64,000 nucleotides of DNA from contig CM051455.1 in NCBI GenBank assembly GCA_028274465.1, forward strand, positions 68,926,985-68,990,984. The letters are read 5' to 3'. Position numbers and translations under genes: made by a program. Below, one piece after another: positions 21,290 through 31,144 of this stretch. How positions within the stretch are numbered: position 1 is the first letter of the stretch; every line of letters starts with the position of its first letter. A model generated the notes under the pieces. That model saw only the letters and a list, made by a program, of their open reading frames with translations. It had not been told where the DNA came from and made no database searches. The DNA comes from Plantago ovata (taxonomy: Eukaryota > Streptophyta > Magnoliopsida > Lamiales > Plantaginaceae).

Positions 21290-22300
21290 ATGGAAGGAAA
21301 ACCAAGCCATTCCGCTATCCGAGCTCTCTCACTCTTGTTCTACAAGTCCACTTTCCCAAAAAGTCATGCTGAATACGTGGTCGAGGCCCTTGCTCAACTT
21401 GCTCATGATTCCAAAACATGGGACTGGCCAACGCATATTGACTTCGGGGTGACGATTGTGGTTTCTGCCCTGAAGTACAAGTTCAAGAAGACCTATACCC
21501 CCGCTCAGATCATGGATGCCCTCTATGATCTCCACCGCCGGCATGTCGTGACTCAGAGAATGCTTAACCACACTGAACTGAAATTCAACTCCGAACTCGG
21601 CAAGTTTGAAGGAAATGATGGACAGTGGGAGAAAGCTTTGAAGGCAAGTTCTTTCGTACGCTATCAACAATTCAACTAACCACGTACAATATGTTTATAT
21701 GACAAACTAACTTTTCGATTGTTTTAACTGCAGTTGGATGATCGTTGCAGCCGGTACTTCTTGGTTGTCGACCCTCTCCTCCATGAGTTGTCCTTGATCT
21801 TTGATGGACCTCTTGGAAAGTACGTCGAACAAGAGCTAGTGGTTGAAGACACCGAGGAATTGACGGAGGAAAGCCGCGTGAAAATTTCACCAACCTTTGA
21901 ACTTGATAAGTTCCCGGCTCAAATACCTAACTCCCCCGCCCCGTTGGCTTCCGGAGGAGCTGTGCTCGAAACTGACTCTGCCATCAATGCTCGAGGTTCC
22001 GAATTCGGTCGGATTGTTGGGATGGGTGGTCCCGGCTGGAACATTGGCATATCATCACCGGATTCACCTTTCAAGATGTGTTTTTCCTCACCAACACTGA
22101 GCTCCCCGGGCATTGAAATGGGAACTGAAGAGCAATGGATTGCAGCACGGAAGGCTAGTGCGGAGAAGAGTGCGGCTAAAAGAGAGATTGTTTGGGACTT
22201 TGTGACTTCCCCGGATGGTTCTTCGAGTGGCAGCACTCCACCGCACAAGGCGGAGTTTGTTCCCAAGCTTATTCGAAGGGTCATCAAGGAGGAAAAATGA
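21290..22300 (+). CDS. Myb/SANT-like domain protein, two exons with a GC-AG intron
   Basis: Exon 1 21290-21643 (118 codons) and exon 2 21734-22300 (188 codons plus stop) join in phase 0 across a 90-bp intron with donor AAG|GCAAGT and acceptor CTGCAG, giving 306 residues. The donor is GC rather than GT and matches the GC-AG class. Residues ~8-130 fit a divergent plant Myb/SANT-like DNA-binding domain: a helix around LLFYKSTFPKSHAEYVVEAL, then KKTYTPAQIMDALYDLHRRH and the typical ending LGKFEGNDGQWEKALK. The C-terminal half is Ser/Pro-rich with a basic tail (LIRRVIKEEK). Proteins of this type are often partners or relics of PIF/Harbinger transposases, and such an element lies 2 kb downstream; a domesticated regulator is an alternative. 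The frame is intact. Confidence 0.7.
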
Positions 22301-22445
22301 ATATCCAGTTGTATTCCAAGATTAACTTCTTTCGCCACAAGAAATCTATTCCATTTCTAGTATGGATTAGTGCCGTTGTTGTCCTTATGGACTTTGTCGT
22401 ATCGTGATTTAGTAGTTGTCTTTATTTCCCACGTGTAACGAAGTG
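22301..22445 (+). other. 3' flank of the Myb/SANT-like gene
   Basis: Short non-coding segment, probably the 3' UTR, ending in the AAGTG target duplication of the solo LTR. No clear polyadenylation signal stands out. Confidence 0.4.
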
Positions 22446-24141
22446 TGTTAGGAAACTTGTAATTTTGATGAGCAATTAACCATGCTAAATTAAGAACAGT
22501 CCAGTAACTAGTACTCTTAAGGTCCATAGGATTTTAGAATTTTAAGGACATTGTAAAAGAGGAACGTTTGCTGATGACTTAGATAGGTGTTAGATAAGTT
22601 ATTTCTTTAGTGTATGACGTATTTTATTTTCTGAGAAGAAAATAATTTATTGACACTTTAGCGTATGATGTATTTTATTTTCTGAAAAGAAAATATCTTA
22701 TTGATGCTTAGCTTTAATGAATCTTATTTTCTGAAAAGAAAATAACCTATTGAAGCATTTGCTGAAGATATATTTTGTTTATTACAAACAAATTATTAAA
22801 GCAAATAGAAACCGGTCAGAATCTTGAAGACTTTTTGAAGATCTGAAGACTTGAAGAATTCGAAGACTTGAAGACTTGAAGATTGCTGAAGACTGGTAAA
22901 GGCACGTGTTGCTCAGAAAGTGGAATTTTCAGCAACAGCATTGCATAAGTGAAAATCTGAAAGACAGAGTAGGTTGTGCTTGCTGAAACTGAGTATGAAC
23001 ACTTGCTGATGAACATATGTGACCTCTTGCTGAATGTACGTGAATTTGCGCTCCAATGTTACTGTTTGAATTCTATTCAAATGTGCATTTAATGCAAAGC
23101 TTACACGCGAAGGACATGAAGACTAGAAGACAAACAAAAGTTGCTGCTGAAAGTACAGAAGCAAGATAGTGACATGTTAAGGAACAAAAGCCTTAGGATT
23201 TGAAATTCAAACGGCTCCTTACTTGCACTATAAATAGAGGTCATCCGGCAAAGAGTTGAAGTGTGTCAACAACATGATCAAACTCTCACTTGTGCTTAAA
23301 ACTCACAAACCTTCAAACACTCTTACTGCCATTGATCCGTTCCAAGACTTAAAGCTTGAAAAAGGTACTTGTGAAGAAGTAGAACAAACTCGACTAAGAA
23401 ATTAGTTAAGTGTTCTTTCTTTCGAACAAGAACAAGTCTTGACACCAGAAACAATCAAACTTGTTTACTGCAAAGTATTCAAAGTTGTGTTTCTTAGATT
23501 ACTTGTTGTAACTGAATAAGTTATAATTAAGTTATCTCACCCCAAAACTCTCTAACTGAAAATACACCCTTTCAGGCGTGATATTCAGGGGGAACTTAAT
23601 CGAGCAAGGCTTTGCTGATTAAAAGTACCAAGTTTGGTGGAGAACAAGGTTGAGTTCTCTAGTTTAGGTTGGAGACAAAGCAAGTGTGCTTTGGTTTCTG
23701 TTGAATCGCTTTAGATAGGAGATTGTAAGGAACCTCAATCATATCTTAGTGGATTCAGTCCTAGAAAGGACAAAGTGGATTAGTTGAGAGATTACGCCAC
23801 TCTCAGATACCACTATAAAAGCGTTTGTGTGATTTATTTACTGCATTTAGCTTTCAGCAAATTATAACTGTTTGTACACAGTCACTCACTTCACTTGCTG
23901 AAACTCTTTACTTGCTGAAAGAGCACTTATTGTTTCAAAGACTTCCGCTCTCTGATTTTAAGTATCAGCAAACTAAGCTACTGGAAAGTAACTTACGCTT
24001 GCTGAGAAAGTTAAGTATCAGCAACCTCATTACTGAAAAGTAATAAGTACTTGCTGAGAAAGTTTTAAACGACGAAAGTTTGAAAAGACTATTCACCCCC
24101 CTCCCCCTCTAGTCTTTTCTTGTTGTTTAAAGGGACCAACA
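22446..24141 (+). mobile_element. Solo LTR of the element D family
   Basis: It begins TGTTAGG and ends ACCAACA. It is flanked on both sides by the direct repeat AAGTG (22441-22445 and 24142-24146). It aligns along its length with the left LTR of D (48555-50122). A TATA box ACTATAAATAG lies at about 23228-23238. No primer site or internal sequence follows, so it is the product of LTR-LTR recombination. Heptamer TTGCTGA recurs at least ten times. Confidence 0.95.
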
Positions 24142-24146
24142 AAGTG

Positions 24147-24534
24147 AGAGAAGGAAGTTAATGGTACCCCTATATTTACCGTTTAATATTTGTCACAACA
24201 TAATCCAAAAATCAAGACCTGAGGAAAACATACAACTCCGCTTCGAAGTCAATACACACACCACCGCGAATGCTAATTCAATAAATGTTGCAGAATCCGG
24301 TTCACACAATGTTAAGGTCTTTAAAAATTACGACACGATTGAAATAGACGGTATTTAAAAGAACTAATCCAAACACAGCGCCTCCATATTTTGGAGCAAC
24401 ATAGAGAGGGTAGAACAGATAGACGAAACACTTACTCACCTGTTCAATGGCAAAACAGAATATGAAACTCCCAATGGCAGTCCAAACTACGATCATTGAC
24501 GACTTAGTAACCGACGCTGTGCTCCCCCGGCTGC
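24147..24534. other. Flank between solo LTR and PIF second ORF
   Basis: No supported gene. An 80-codon minus-strand ORF here is hydrophobic but has no recognised domain. It is probably the 3' part of the PIF element. Confidence 0.35.
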
Positions 24535-25792
24535 TTAGGAACATTTCTCACCGTCCACCTCCGAAATCGCAATCCGCAAATAAGTGAACTGATCAACCGA
24601 GTTCATCCTAAGAAAGTACTTTCTCAAGGTGCCATTTTGAGCAAGCTTCAGGCCAATTGGGACTCGGTACTGAGATGTCAGTCCTGGAAAGCTATTAAGA
24701 ATTGAATTCATCTCATCCATCTCTTTCGAGAGATCTTCAGCAGCCGGTTGATTGGTACCCCCAGACATTGGAACACGGAGAGTAGTGAGTGCTTCCTTGC
24801 TCACACTAATAAATCCTTCCATCATAGCAACAAATGCGGTATCGATCTCAGTTTTGTACCTCATTTTTCTCTTCTTGGGGACCACATTTCCTTCACAGAA
24901 ATCAGGGATGCAAGTCCTTGGGGTTTTCTCCTGAATAATTGGCGAAGGATTCTCGTTATCCGTCAAGGTCTGATCAGCGGGCTTGTTAACTTCGCCATCC
25001 AGGTCATCCGCATTCAAATCGTAACCAATGTCCAGATCATCAGAGACAGTGGCAAACCTGTCCCCTACCAAAATCTTGTTCAGACCTTGACCGAAAGCCT
25101 TCGACCTCTTACCGGTAGCTATGTCTGTGCCAAATATATCACACCAGTCGTCGAAGTAGTTCCAAGTGAAATCCTTTAAAACTCCCATCTTAGGGTAGTC
25201 CTGACAAAATCAATCGCACTTAGTCAAAAATAATGCACCACAAAACATATAGCCTTACATAACTTCTGAATATTTTCATTACCTTGGTTATCTTTGACCA
25301 TATCTCTGGTGGACATTCAGAGAAGTTCTTCAATGTGTCACTCCATGCATTACCGCTACGGGACTTGATCATCAAGATCTCCTTGTGTTTGTCTCTCCAT
25401 TGGCGGAGTTGGTTTGTGATGTGAGGACACACCATTAGACCGCAACCAGGCAACTTCATATGCAAGTACGTCTGTATGAAGTTGAGACCACCTGCACGGA
25501 AACCTTGATCACTTTTGAGACCAGACAGCTTGGCCTTCCGCATTCCTTCGATCAAGACAGCCTCCTCTTCAGTAGTCCATTTCATGTTCTTCTTTTTTGG
25601 TTCGCCTTCGGGGACCTTTCTAGAGGACCTGCCTTTCCTTCCCTTGGTCTGCATCATTGCAACGGGTGGATTGTCGGCAGTTTGTTCTTGAGTTTCCATA
25701 ACCACTTCAAACTGTTGGCTAGGGGTATCCATAAATCGGGTCGGGGCTTCTGGAGTGTTGCCAAAGTTGAGGGCGTATTCACTTGAGTCCAT
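24535..25792 (-). CDS. Myb/SANT-like second protein of the PIF/Harbinger element
   Basis: Exon 1 25792-25283 (170 codons, MDSSEYALNFG) and exon 2 25200-24535 join in phase 0 across an 82-bp GT-AG intron (25201-25282), giving 391 residues with no stop. Residues ~60-190 are a clear Myb/SANT-like DNA-binding domain: KKKNMKWTTEEEAVLIEGM, ITNQLRQWRDKHKEI, CPPEIWSKITK, followed by the family continuation YFDDWCDIFGTDIATG. The C-terminal half is acidic then helical. In PIF/Harbinger elements the Myb-like protein brings the transposase to the transposon ends and into the nucleus. Both exons are open, so the copy looks intact although the partner transposase is truncated. Confidence 0.8.
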
Positions 25793-26133
25793 CTACAAAA
25801 GAAATGAATTCCGGTCAGATTTCAAATGGGTAAGAGGTAATTACAACTAAGTTCATGGCAAATAATTCAAACACGAGTTCATAGCATGACAAATAATTCA
25901 ATGAACTGAAGTGAAATTCCACATCAACTAATCATATCCTTAGAAATGTCTCGAACCGGTTATATGTTATTGGATACATAGACAGATACCAAATATTAAT
26001 ATAGCATATAAAACACCGAGTAGATCTCCATCGACACAAGCGGTAAAAGTATTGTGATAGACAGAATAGATCCCATTAATGCAACAAGCCAAATATAAAC
26101 CAATTCATTTCGTAGATCGATCCTTGTGGAAAC
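25793..26133. other. Spacer between PIF second ORF and transposase
   Basis: AT-rich, no ORF. It should hold the promoter of the Myb-like gene and the 3' end of the transposase gene, which are transcribed in the same direction. Confidence 0.4.
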
Positions 26134-27203
26134 TCATTCATTCCCTAGATGCCTCAACGCATATCTCTTCTTCCATCCAAAATACATCCTCTCGGCCCGA
26201 GTTCTGCGAAATTGCTTCCACTCAGGACACTTCCTTAAGACATCTATGGGATCTAGATCAGGGATCGCTCTAGCGGCGGCATAGTGATCTGGATCCACGT
26301 CCACTTCCTCAAACCCACCGTCAGGGAGCTCATCAGTCTTCTCCATGCAAAGCCACTCATCATCGCTCTTCCTAATCCTTAGAAAGTTGTGTATGAGGCA
26401 GCAGGCTAATATGATGTCATTCTGTGTGTCCAAAGGGTAGTGAGAGTTGGATCGAAGGATCCCGAATCTCTTCTTCAAAAGGCCCCAAGCCCTCTCAATC
26501 ACATTCCTGGCTTGTGAGTGCTTCAGATTGAAGTACTTCTTCGGTGTCTTAGGGCGCATATTCGAATCCTCCCACTCCTTCAGGTGATACCTTGTCTTCC
26601 GGAAAGGGGGGAGGAAACCGAGTGCATTCATGTAGCCGGCATCAACAAGGTAGTAGTAACCTACACATTAAATGAAATCAAGTTAACTTTCAAACATGTT
26701 GTTAAAAGAACAGCTTGCAATAAACTGACCACGATTGGAATGTGATCTTAACAGGTCAAGTTTCTACCTCTAGGAACAGAAAATGCCCCATCTGTCCGGT
26801 TCATTGCATCACGAAGCACTCGACTGTCGGCAGCAGATCCTTCCCACCCCGTTAATACGTATATGAACTTCATGTACTTGTCACATACCCCAAGCACGTT
26901 CACGGACAGAAATCCCTTCCGGTTACGATATAGAGAATGAACGCTACTCGGACATTGCACCTTTATGTACGATCCATCAAGTGCCCCAAGGCATTGCTGC
27001 ATAACATGGCAAAAGAATATTGTTAGTGAATGAATGACTTATACGCTGTCGAACTTACCATTTCATATATGAACTCTTAATACAAGCAACGTATAACCTG
27101 GAAATGGCACCAAGGCTCTTCCTCGCAGTCGTGAGGGATTGGGATATGTTCAGCAAGCAAGATTGTATGTAGTTTCAGCACACACTGCAGCACCTCGTTG
27201 AAA
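26134..27203 (-). pseudogene. PIF/Harbinger transposase, N-terminus missing
   Basis: Three exons are visible: up to 27203-27098 (starting in YFNEVLQC), 26996-26768, and 26660-26134, with GT-AG introns of 101 bp (26997-27097) and 107 bp (26661-26767, phase 1). Conserved PIF motifs run in order: HIPIPHDCEEEPWCHF, CLGALDGSYIKV (first Asp), LTGWEGSAADSRVLRDA (second Asp), YYLVDAGYMN, then HSQARNVIERAWGLLKKRF (Glu). All three catalytic acids of the DDE nuclease are therefore present. Upstream of YFNEVL an in-frame TAA appears and the N-terminal helix-turn-helix region expected in this family is absent, so the gene is 5'-truncated or rearranged. It would act in the nucleus with its Myb-like partner. 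Confidence 0.8.
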
Positions 27204-27855
27204 TATCTTTAAGTATCTTATCCTTCTGAAGTTTTCTTAAATATCTTTAAGTATCTGCATTAGCTTCAAAATATGCTTGTAATGCGTTCTCAGTTTTCAT
27301 ATCTTCATCATTCCTGCATTATTTCTAGGTGACTCTATTATACCAAGCCTGTGAAATTATTGCATAAAACTAGAGAAAAGTTAGTCCATTAATAGTAGTG
27401 ATAGCTTACATGTAGGTAAGAAGAGTCCATTTTGGTGATTCAATCCAGAAATAATCGTGGTGGGGCTTGGATCAATCTGTCTATTTCTTCTCTGGTATCT
27501 CACAAGGTTAGTTGTCTGCGCCATTTATACTGTTTCAGTACCCTTTCTTCCATCATTTTAGGTTGATTATACACTCACTTTAAGCTGACTGCAGAGTACA
27601 AGTGATCAACTAATAGCTTACGTGGAATGTATGCGACATGAAAAAGCCTTTTTGGTTTTGAACAGGTTGCTCGCCTAAGCTTAAATTTCATTTTGTATTT
27701 GGTTTGTGCTAGTTTATAATTGAGAAAGAAAACTTTCCAAACAATAAGAGTTGTTGTCTTTCTACTGCTTCAGAGCAAGTGTTTCTGTAGCAAAGTGCAA
27801 GTTATGGTGCTTCAGAGCAAGTGTTTCTACTGATTCTTGTTTCTTATTTTTGCAG
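27204..27855. other. Intergenic or intronic sequence
   Basis: No ORF. A short direct repeat (TATCTTTAAGTATCT) flanks the point where PIF homology ends. A second direct repeat (TTCAGAGCAAGTGTTTCT) occurs at about 27770 and 27811. Confidence 0.4.
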
Positions 27856-27921
27856 TTAACTTTAAGGGATATAAATGGATTGGTTGAAGGTATTGAGATG
27901 ACAGAAAAGCAATTAGCAGAG
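27856..27921 (+). pseudogene. Isolated exon-like block of an unidentified gene
   Basis: A strong acceptor (TTATTTTTGCAG) precedes a 66-base open block reading LTLRDINGLVEGIEMTEKQLAE, followed by GAG|GTACT as a donor-like end. The length is a multiple of three and the peptide is a plausible amphipathic helix. No adjacent exon was found, so this is probably an exon remnant of a host gene. I do not recognise the gene. Confidence 0.35.
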
Positions 27922-28912
27922 GTACTATAGTCTGTCAAAAGTTACTAAAACATTTGCACGCCGAAAGAATTAAGGATCGATAATAAATTGTTAATAGGAA
28001 CAATACACGCCAGTAAGCAGGAGTTATCGAAGATGTTGAACAACTAGATGCCCAGTCAAGGCAGAAAAAACCACTAAGAAGAATATGTTCGTACAATGCT
28101 GTATACTCCCTATTCTATCTTAGCTGAAACAATACTAGTCACCTCAGGATGATATAGAATCCCCTTCTATCTATTATCCTCAATACGCTGTTAGAGAGAT
28201 CTAGAATATAAACTAGTATAAAAATTCGAAAAACAAACAACTAAACAATAAAAACTCTAAAGAATTCTTTGGTTGTAAACTTCTTGCTCTCGAGATGTCC
28301 TTTCTTCAATGTCGATGTTGGCATATATATAGTGCTGAAGTATGAAACCGATTCCAATCAGGAAACGCGTAGACCGACCTCAACTCTAATAAGGTCATTA
28401 ACTTTGAACAACTTCAAACTCTGAATCTAGACTTGATTTCGTCCTCCTTCAATTAGAAATTGTATTCCTACTTGGATTCTTTCTCCTTCTTGAGTTCTTC
28501 TTATACTCGCTCTCTTCTGTCATTTGATCTCCTAGTTGAAATCGACTTCCTTCTATTGACACGTTCTGTAAGCTAGTTTCCGGCACACAATAAATATCTA
28601 CAGCTGTGGAACTATTTAGTTGTTAAGTAAAGGTAAAACACGATAAAGATACGTTAAGTGTATTGTTGACAGACGTAGGAGTTAAACCAGAACAGTTTAA
28701 GTCCAAGGATAACTCCTTGGTCAACACCAGTGTAAATTATCTCAGCTGTAATTAGATTGGTTAGCTTGTTCTTGACTTGTGAGAGGACATACATGACGAA
28801 GAGTGGATTAATTAATTAACCGTGTTATGATCTTCAAAATTTTGTCATTTTTATGTTTGCTGTGATACAAATGTTCCATTTCTACTTGTCCATCATTATT
28901 ATCATTAAAAAT
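27922..28912. other. Intergenic region without a supported gene
   Basis: AT-rich. A minus-strand TATA-like CTATATATATGC near 28330 and the surrounding sequence could belong to an old LTR or a promoter, but no boundaries or repeat partner are visible in the window. Confidence 0.35.
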
Positions 28913-28982
28913 GGGTGTTTGGTCTAGTGGTATGATTCTCGCTAAATGCGAAAGGTCGCGAGTTTGATTCTCACAACACCCC
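28913..28982 (+). pseudogene. tRNA-Pro pseudogene (anticodon loop deleted)
   Basis: GGGTGTT pairs with AACACCC to form a 7-bp acceptor stem. The D-arm TGGTCTAGTGG and the following GGTATGATTCTCGCT match plant tRNA-Pro. The anticodon loop has only five bases (TAAAT) instead of seven, so no proline anticodon remains. The T stem (GCGAG / CTCAC) has a mismatch. It is therefore a dead tRNA copy or a tRNA-derived repeat head; no SINE body or tail is evident. Confidence 0.7.
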
Positions 28983-29029
28983 TTATTGGATTTGTAAAAT
29001 TGTATATTATAAATATATTTATTTTTTTA

Positions 29030-29374
29030 AAGATGAAATCAGTGAGGGAATATATACCGTCACTAGTCTTACTAGTTCTGAAATCAGTGACGGAAACAAT
29101 CCGTCACTGATTCCCGTCACAAATTCCGTCACTAAAATATCTATTATGACGGAGTGGTGACCAATCTAGTGACGGAACAAAAACACCTTAGTGACAGAAA
29201 CATTCCGTCACCGATAATAATGAAGGAAAAATTCCGTCATTGATTAATTTAGTGACGCCACTTTCTATGACAGACATAATCCGTCACTATTCCGTCACTG
29301 ATCTATTTAGTGAGGGATTTTGGCCATCTAGTGACGGATTTTGTCCGTCACTGTTTGACTGTTTTCTTGTAGTG
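29030..29374. mobile_element. CACTA-type transposon end fragment
   Basis: The right end GTTTTCTTGTAGTG (29361-29374) is the complement of the CACTACAAGAAAAC terminus of plant CACTA elements. Upstream, many direct and inverted copies of GTGACGGA / TCCGTCAC form the subterminal repeat array expected for transposase binding. No matching left terminus was seen, so the copy is a fragment or a deletion derivative. Confidence 0.75.
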
Positions 29375-30021
29375 ATAATTTTTACGTATATATGATTAAA
29401 CTATAACCTTCGATTTTAAATGAGTTGAGAATTTTTTTTATATGTGTCATTTTAGTAGAATTTTGAATTTGTTTTTATTCCATAACAAATCTAATTTCAG
29501 TCCACTATTTAACTCCATACCTCCTCAAAAGTTAACGGTGTAGTAAATGGGGACAGAGTCCTGGACTAATTAATTAGGCAGATAAGTAACTGTAATTAAT
29601 CAAAAGAAATTAATTGAGATTATAACCTAATTCTAAACCAATCCTTTTACTCACATACCCAAGACAAAAAATTATTACGCATGTTTCCTCAAAGATTTAA
29701 AATAGTCTCTCTCTACTCTTTTGAATTCTGAAATTCTACAACTCTATTAAAAGATAATTGAACCGAACTATTGTAGATGAACGACATAAAATAATTTTTA
29801 AGCTTTCCGCTCTTAATTAATGCACCGTTCTTCTAATTTTTATCCACTTGGTAGTTGGTAGATTCTCATTTTTATGTTTATTTTACTAATATCATTCCTT
29901 ATGGTTCGGGGTTTAAATGAGACTATAAACATTGAAGCCCCAAAAGAAGGCTCTTCGAAAAGAACCCAATAGTTTGAGGCTCAAATGAGGCTTCTTTATG
30001 GAGCCCCATATACTACATTAC
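29375..30021. other. AT-rich intergenic region
   Basis: No gene, RNA or clear repeat boundary recognised. Confidence 0.35.
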
Positions 30022-30023
30022 TA

Positions 30024-30497
30024 CTTCCTCCGGAAACTGAATAGGTTAACACTTTATTTTTGTTAATTTTTTTATGTCCGGTTTGACCTCAAATTAATCA
30101 TAATTGATTACGAAAAAATTAATTCTATGAGTTATATTATACATGTAACGACCCGACCAATCCGGCCGGCGTGGTTACTCCTGGACGGACCCACACACGT
30201 CCCCGCAGTATGATATTGTCCGCTTTGGGCCTGAGCCCGCACGGATTTGCATTTGGAATCACCCAAAAGGCCTCATACCATGTGAGAGTGGTGGTCTAAC
30301 ATATATACCCTTTATTCCACTCACTCTTAAGTGATATGGGATGCGGGGCATTACAATACAAATATAAGAAGTATAATTTTATAATATAATTTTTAAAATT
30401 ATTTTTTTCTTGACGAGTTATTATTTATTTGAGGTCAAACCGAACATCGAAAAGTCAACAAAAATAAAGTGTTAACCAATTAAGTTTCCAGAGGAAG
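30024..30497. mobile_element. Stowaway-like MITE interrupted by a TRIM-like LTR
   Basis: The two ends form a long inverted repeat: CTTCCTCCGGAAACTGAAT with the following GGTTAACACTTTATTTTTG is mirrored by CAAAAATAAAGTGTTAACC and CAGAGGAAG at the right. TA dinucleotides flank both ends (30022-30023 and 30498-30499), as expected for Tc1/mariner-type elements. Without the nested 212-bp insertion and its 5-bp duplication the element is ~257 bp, a normal MITE size. It has no coding capacity. Confidence 0.75.
30144..30355 (+). mobile_element. Short TRIM-like solo LTR
   Basis: The 212-bp unit starts TGTAACGACCCG and ends GGGGCATTACA, and is flanked by the perfect 5-bp duplication ATACA (30139-30143 and 30356-30360). 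Termini resemble those of the Cassandra-type LTR at 54445, but no 5S-like block is seen. TG/CA ends, small size and the 5-bp duplication support a terminal-repeat-retrotransposon-in-miniature LTR. Confidence 0.75.
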
Positions 30498-31144
30498 TAC
30501 TACACTAACCAATCAAATTAATAATAAATGGAGATGTCAAACTTGACTCGAATTCAAAATATGATTTGAACCCGGATTCTAATCTAATATATTATAGTTA
30601 AGTATCCGAATTTTAACTCGATATCCGATCTTAATCACCCAGTTTGTATCAATAGAAAACAAACTGATCCGTCATACTCTTCATTATCCAATTAAATTTG
30701 ATAGATATACTCCTCACTATATAATCAAATTTAATTTCTTCAACCATGACCGATTCTTATACTAAATTAAATTTGATCTAACTGAATTAAATTAAATGCA
30801 AATTAATTAAATTTGACCCAAACTCATCGAATTAGACCAATTTGAATTTATCTAAATTAAATGAAATTTGTAAATAATATATAACTAATTAATTTCATTT
30901 ATAATGAATATTTCATCTATAACTTGCAATTGTAATAATATATAATTTTTCATTTCATTTATTCAATCAACCTAAATTCAAATTGATTTTATCCGAATAA
31001 ATCTGAATCAATTCGAAGTCAATACTAAATTTATAATCTACAATAAGATCCAAACCCAACCAAGACCCAATATTCACATGATTTATATATAGTTATGGGA
31101 CTTTAAATGCAGTGAGATTCAAAATCAAATAACTTTCAACATGA
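30498..31144. other. AT-rich intergenic region
   Basis: Contains loosely repeated AATTAAATTTGA and ATTTGAACCC-like words, but no gene or bounded repeat. Confidence 0.35.

Larger units (their letters stand above)
24147..27203 (-). mobile_element. PIF/Harbinger DNA transposon remnant
   Basis: A transposase with a DDE_4-type catalytic core (27203-26134) and a Myb/SANT-like second ORF (25792-24535) lie in the same direction on the minus strand; this two-gene content is characteristic of PIF/Harbinger. Terminal inverted repeats and the 3-bp target duplication were not found by eye. The transposase lacks its N-terminus, so the element appears truncated near 27203. Outer limits are approximate. Confidence 0.75.

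Noticed and set aside
24302..24544. 80-codon hydrophobic minus-strand ORF overlapping the end of the Myb-like gene
   Set aside because: No family recognised and it overlaps the last codons of a well-supported ORF in another frame.
28100..28900. Possible reverse LTR with TATA near 28330
   Set aside because: No TG/CA boundaries, no primer site or polypurine tract, and no second copy in the window.
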